DNA from: Thiogranum sp.
GTDB taxonomy: Bacteria > Pseudomonadota > Gammaproteobacteria > DSM-19610
NCBI GenBank assembly: GCA_022340245.1
Contig: JAJDOI010000107.1
Location: forward strand, 1 to 32,210
Direction: 5' to 3'
DNA length: 32,210 bases
This document shows positions 30,881 through 32,210 of this stretch, piece after piece. A program made the translations under genes and the position numbers. The notes under the pieces were generated by a model. The model ran no database searches, was not told the DNA's origin, and saw only the letters and a program-made list of their open reading frames with translations. The number at the start of each line of letters is the position of its first letter. Position 1 is the first letter of the stretch.

Positions 30881-32210
30881 GGCTGTTGCCGCGAATCGTA
30901 TTTGACCTGTGAGCGACGCAGGCGGTCGATCGCGGTGTGCAGTTTCTCCAGGTCTGCAGCCTGGGTGTCCACGCGCAGCGTATGCGCCAGCTCCTGCGCG
31001 TCCAGCGGTTCACAGGCCTCGCGCTGGGCGCGCAGCACATCGAGACCGGCTTCGGACGGATCGCGACCGGCCGTGGCGCGCTCGAGTATGCGCCGCTCCA
31101 GCTCCGCATCTGTCGCTGTACAATCGAGAATGATAAACGGGACCTCGCACGTCTGTGCGAGGTCCCGGAACTGCTCGCGTTGCGCCCGCTGCAGAAAGGT
31201 CGCGTCGACGATGACCGGGTAACCCGCCTGCAGGACCAGGATGGCGAGCCTGGCAAGTTCGCGGTAGGTCCCGGTTGTCTGGTCCTGCGTGTATAACCCC
31301 TCTCCGGTGGCCGAGTGGCTGCGGTCTGTCGCCGCCATGCCGGCGAGGCGCTTGCGCTCGACGTCGGAGCGTATCTGGATCATCCGCGCCTGTTCGCACA
31401 GGCCGCGGGCCACGGTCGATTTGCCCGAACCCGACAGGCCGTGGGTTATTATCAGTGCCGTCGCGGCAGGTGCCAGGTACTGTTGCGCCAGTTGTGCATA
31501 TTGGCGGTATTCATCGCCTGCCTCGCGGAAATCGTCCGACTCCCGGTCCGCCTGCGTGCGGCGCAGCATGGCGACCTTGGCGCGCACCAGGGCACGATAG
31601 ACCAGGTAGTAACGCAGCACCTGCAGCCCCGCGTAGTCTCCGCCGAACTGCAGATAGCCGTTGAGAAAGCGAAAGGCGAAAGGCTTGTAGCCGCGGTCGT
31701 CGAGATCCATCATCAGAAACGCCACCTCGCTGATGACGTCGATCCAGCGCAGCTCCGGGTTGAACTCGATACAGTCGAACGGTGTTACCCGGTCGTCGAT
31801 GAGCGTGATATTGCCGAGGTGCAGGTCTCCGTGGCATTCGCGAACGAAGCCGTCCCGCTTGCGCGCCTGCAGCGTGGCGGTGAGACGGGTACGCTCGGAT
31901 TCCGACCACTGCCGGATATGCTCGAGGCGGTCGATTTCCGTGGGGCTGCGCAGTGAGCGGCCGATATGCTCAAAGTTTTCGCGCACCCAATGGTGGACAT
32001 GCCCAGGGTCGCCGTAGACGGAGTCCGACGGCGCGCGTTCAGCGCCCTGGTGAAAAGCACCGATGATGTCTATCAGCTGATCGATGTGCGAGCTTTGCAG
32101 GCAGTGGCGCGCGGCCAGTTGGCTGAGGAGTCCGTCATCGGCAAACTGCCGCATCCGCACTGCGTATTCGAGCGCCGGCCCGGGAGCGCCCACGCGCGGT
32201 TCGCCGGGTG
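30877..32210 (-). CDS. Phosphotransferase/P-loop kinase fusion, 5' end beyond the window
   Basis: At least 444 codons, open to the right edge, so the N-terminus is missing. Family members begin with a further region before the EYAVRMRQF motif seen here. The first part is an APH-like (aminoglycoside/choline-kinase fold) domain with the catalytic loop CHGDLHLGNI (about 31806-31836) and the metal-binding FDCIEFN. The second part is an adenylate-kinase-like P-loop domain with GLSGSGKST (about 31414-31440), a mid-domain VIVDATFLQRAQRE and a lid region of the zeta-toxin/gluconate-kinase type. Both halves look catalytically intact. The substrate is unknown, and an antibiotic-resistance role should not be assumed. 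It is translationally coupled to the downstream sulfotransferase. Confidence 0.88.
   Translation of the reverse strand, partial: PGEPRVGAPGPALEYAVRMRQFADDGLLSQLAARHCLQSSHIDQLIDIIGAFHQGAERAPSDSVYGDPGHVHHWVRENFEHIGRSLRSPTEIDRLEHIRQWSESERTRLTATLQARKRDGFVRECHGDLHLGNITLIDDRVTPFDCIEFNPELRWIDVISEVAFLMMDLDDRGYKPFAFRFLNGYLQFGGDYAGLQVLRYYLVYRALVRAKVAMLRRTQADRESDDFREAGDEYRQYAQLAQQYLAPAATALIITHGLSGSGKSTVARGLCEQARMIQIRSDVERKRLAGMAATDRSHSATGEGLYTQDQTTGTYRELARLAILVLQAGYPVIVDATFLQRAQREQFRDLAQTCEVPFIILDCTATDAELERRILERATAGRDPSEAGLDVLRAQREACEPLDAQELAHTLRVDTQAADLEKLHTAIDRLRRSQVKYDSRQQP

Overview
The window looks like a GC-rich gammaproteobacterial chromosome segment. The reasons are high GC at third codon positions, tightly overlapping ATGA-type operons, REP-like GTAG hairpins, a QseC/PhoQ-style two-component system with a PepSY partner, a CecR-type TetR regulator, and an N-terminally signalled DsrE-family protein. 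Order and genus cannot be fixed from this sequence alone. No rRNA, tRNA, CRISPR array, transposase or phage gene was seen.

About 26 kb is an export island holding four different RND efflux systems. System A (29-5567, minus strand) is TolC-like lipoprotein, adaptor, permease. A divergent cyclic-nucleotide-domain protein follows (5849-6334), with an FNR/Dnr-like box upstream. System B (6668-10872, minus strand) is an adaptor plus a canonical HAE1 permease, with no outer-membrane gene of its own. Next come a plus-strand PepSY protein, response regulator and sensor kinase (11269-13626). They run tail to tail into system C (13614-19291, minus strand), a CzcCBA-like heavy-metal efflux operon ending in a DUF3240 gene. 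System D (19556-26071, plus strand) is a self-contained tetR-omf-adaptor-permease operon with nested palindromes over its probable promoter.

The right part is less unified. A 591-bp gap (26072-26662) carries an inverted pair of REP elements and a decayed second copy of the 3' end of the system D permease. After it come an ExeA/GspA-like AAA+ protein with one membrane segment and a coiled-coil tail, a small acidic hypothetical protein, a periplasmic DsrE-family protein, and a minus-strand pair: a phosphotransferase/P-loop kinase fusion (cut by the window edge) and a TPR-sulfotransferase.

The most notable local event is a 32-bp REP element at the start of the PepSY gene. Removing exactly those 32 bases restores an ATG with a good ribosome binding site in frame with the signal peptide. 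Translation therefore now appears to depend on a GTG supplied by the REP itself. No wholly new multi-gene system could be defended. The best leads are the REP-driven remodelling, the mix of RND proton-relay variants and the AAA+/coiled-coil protein.
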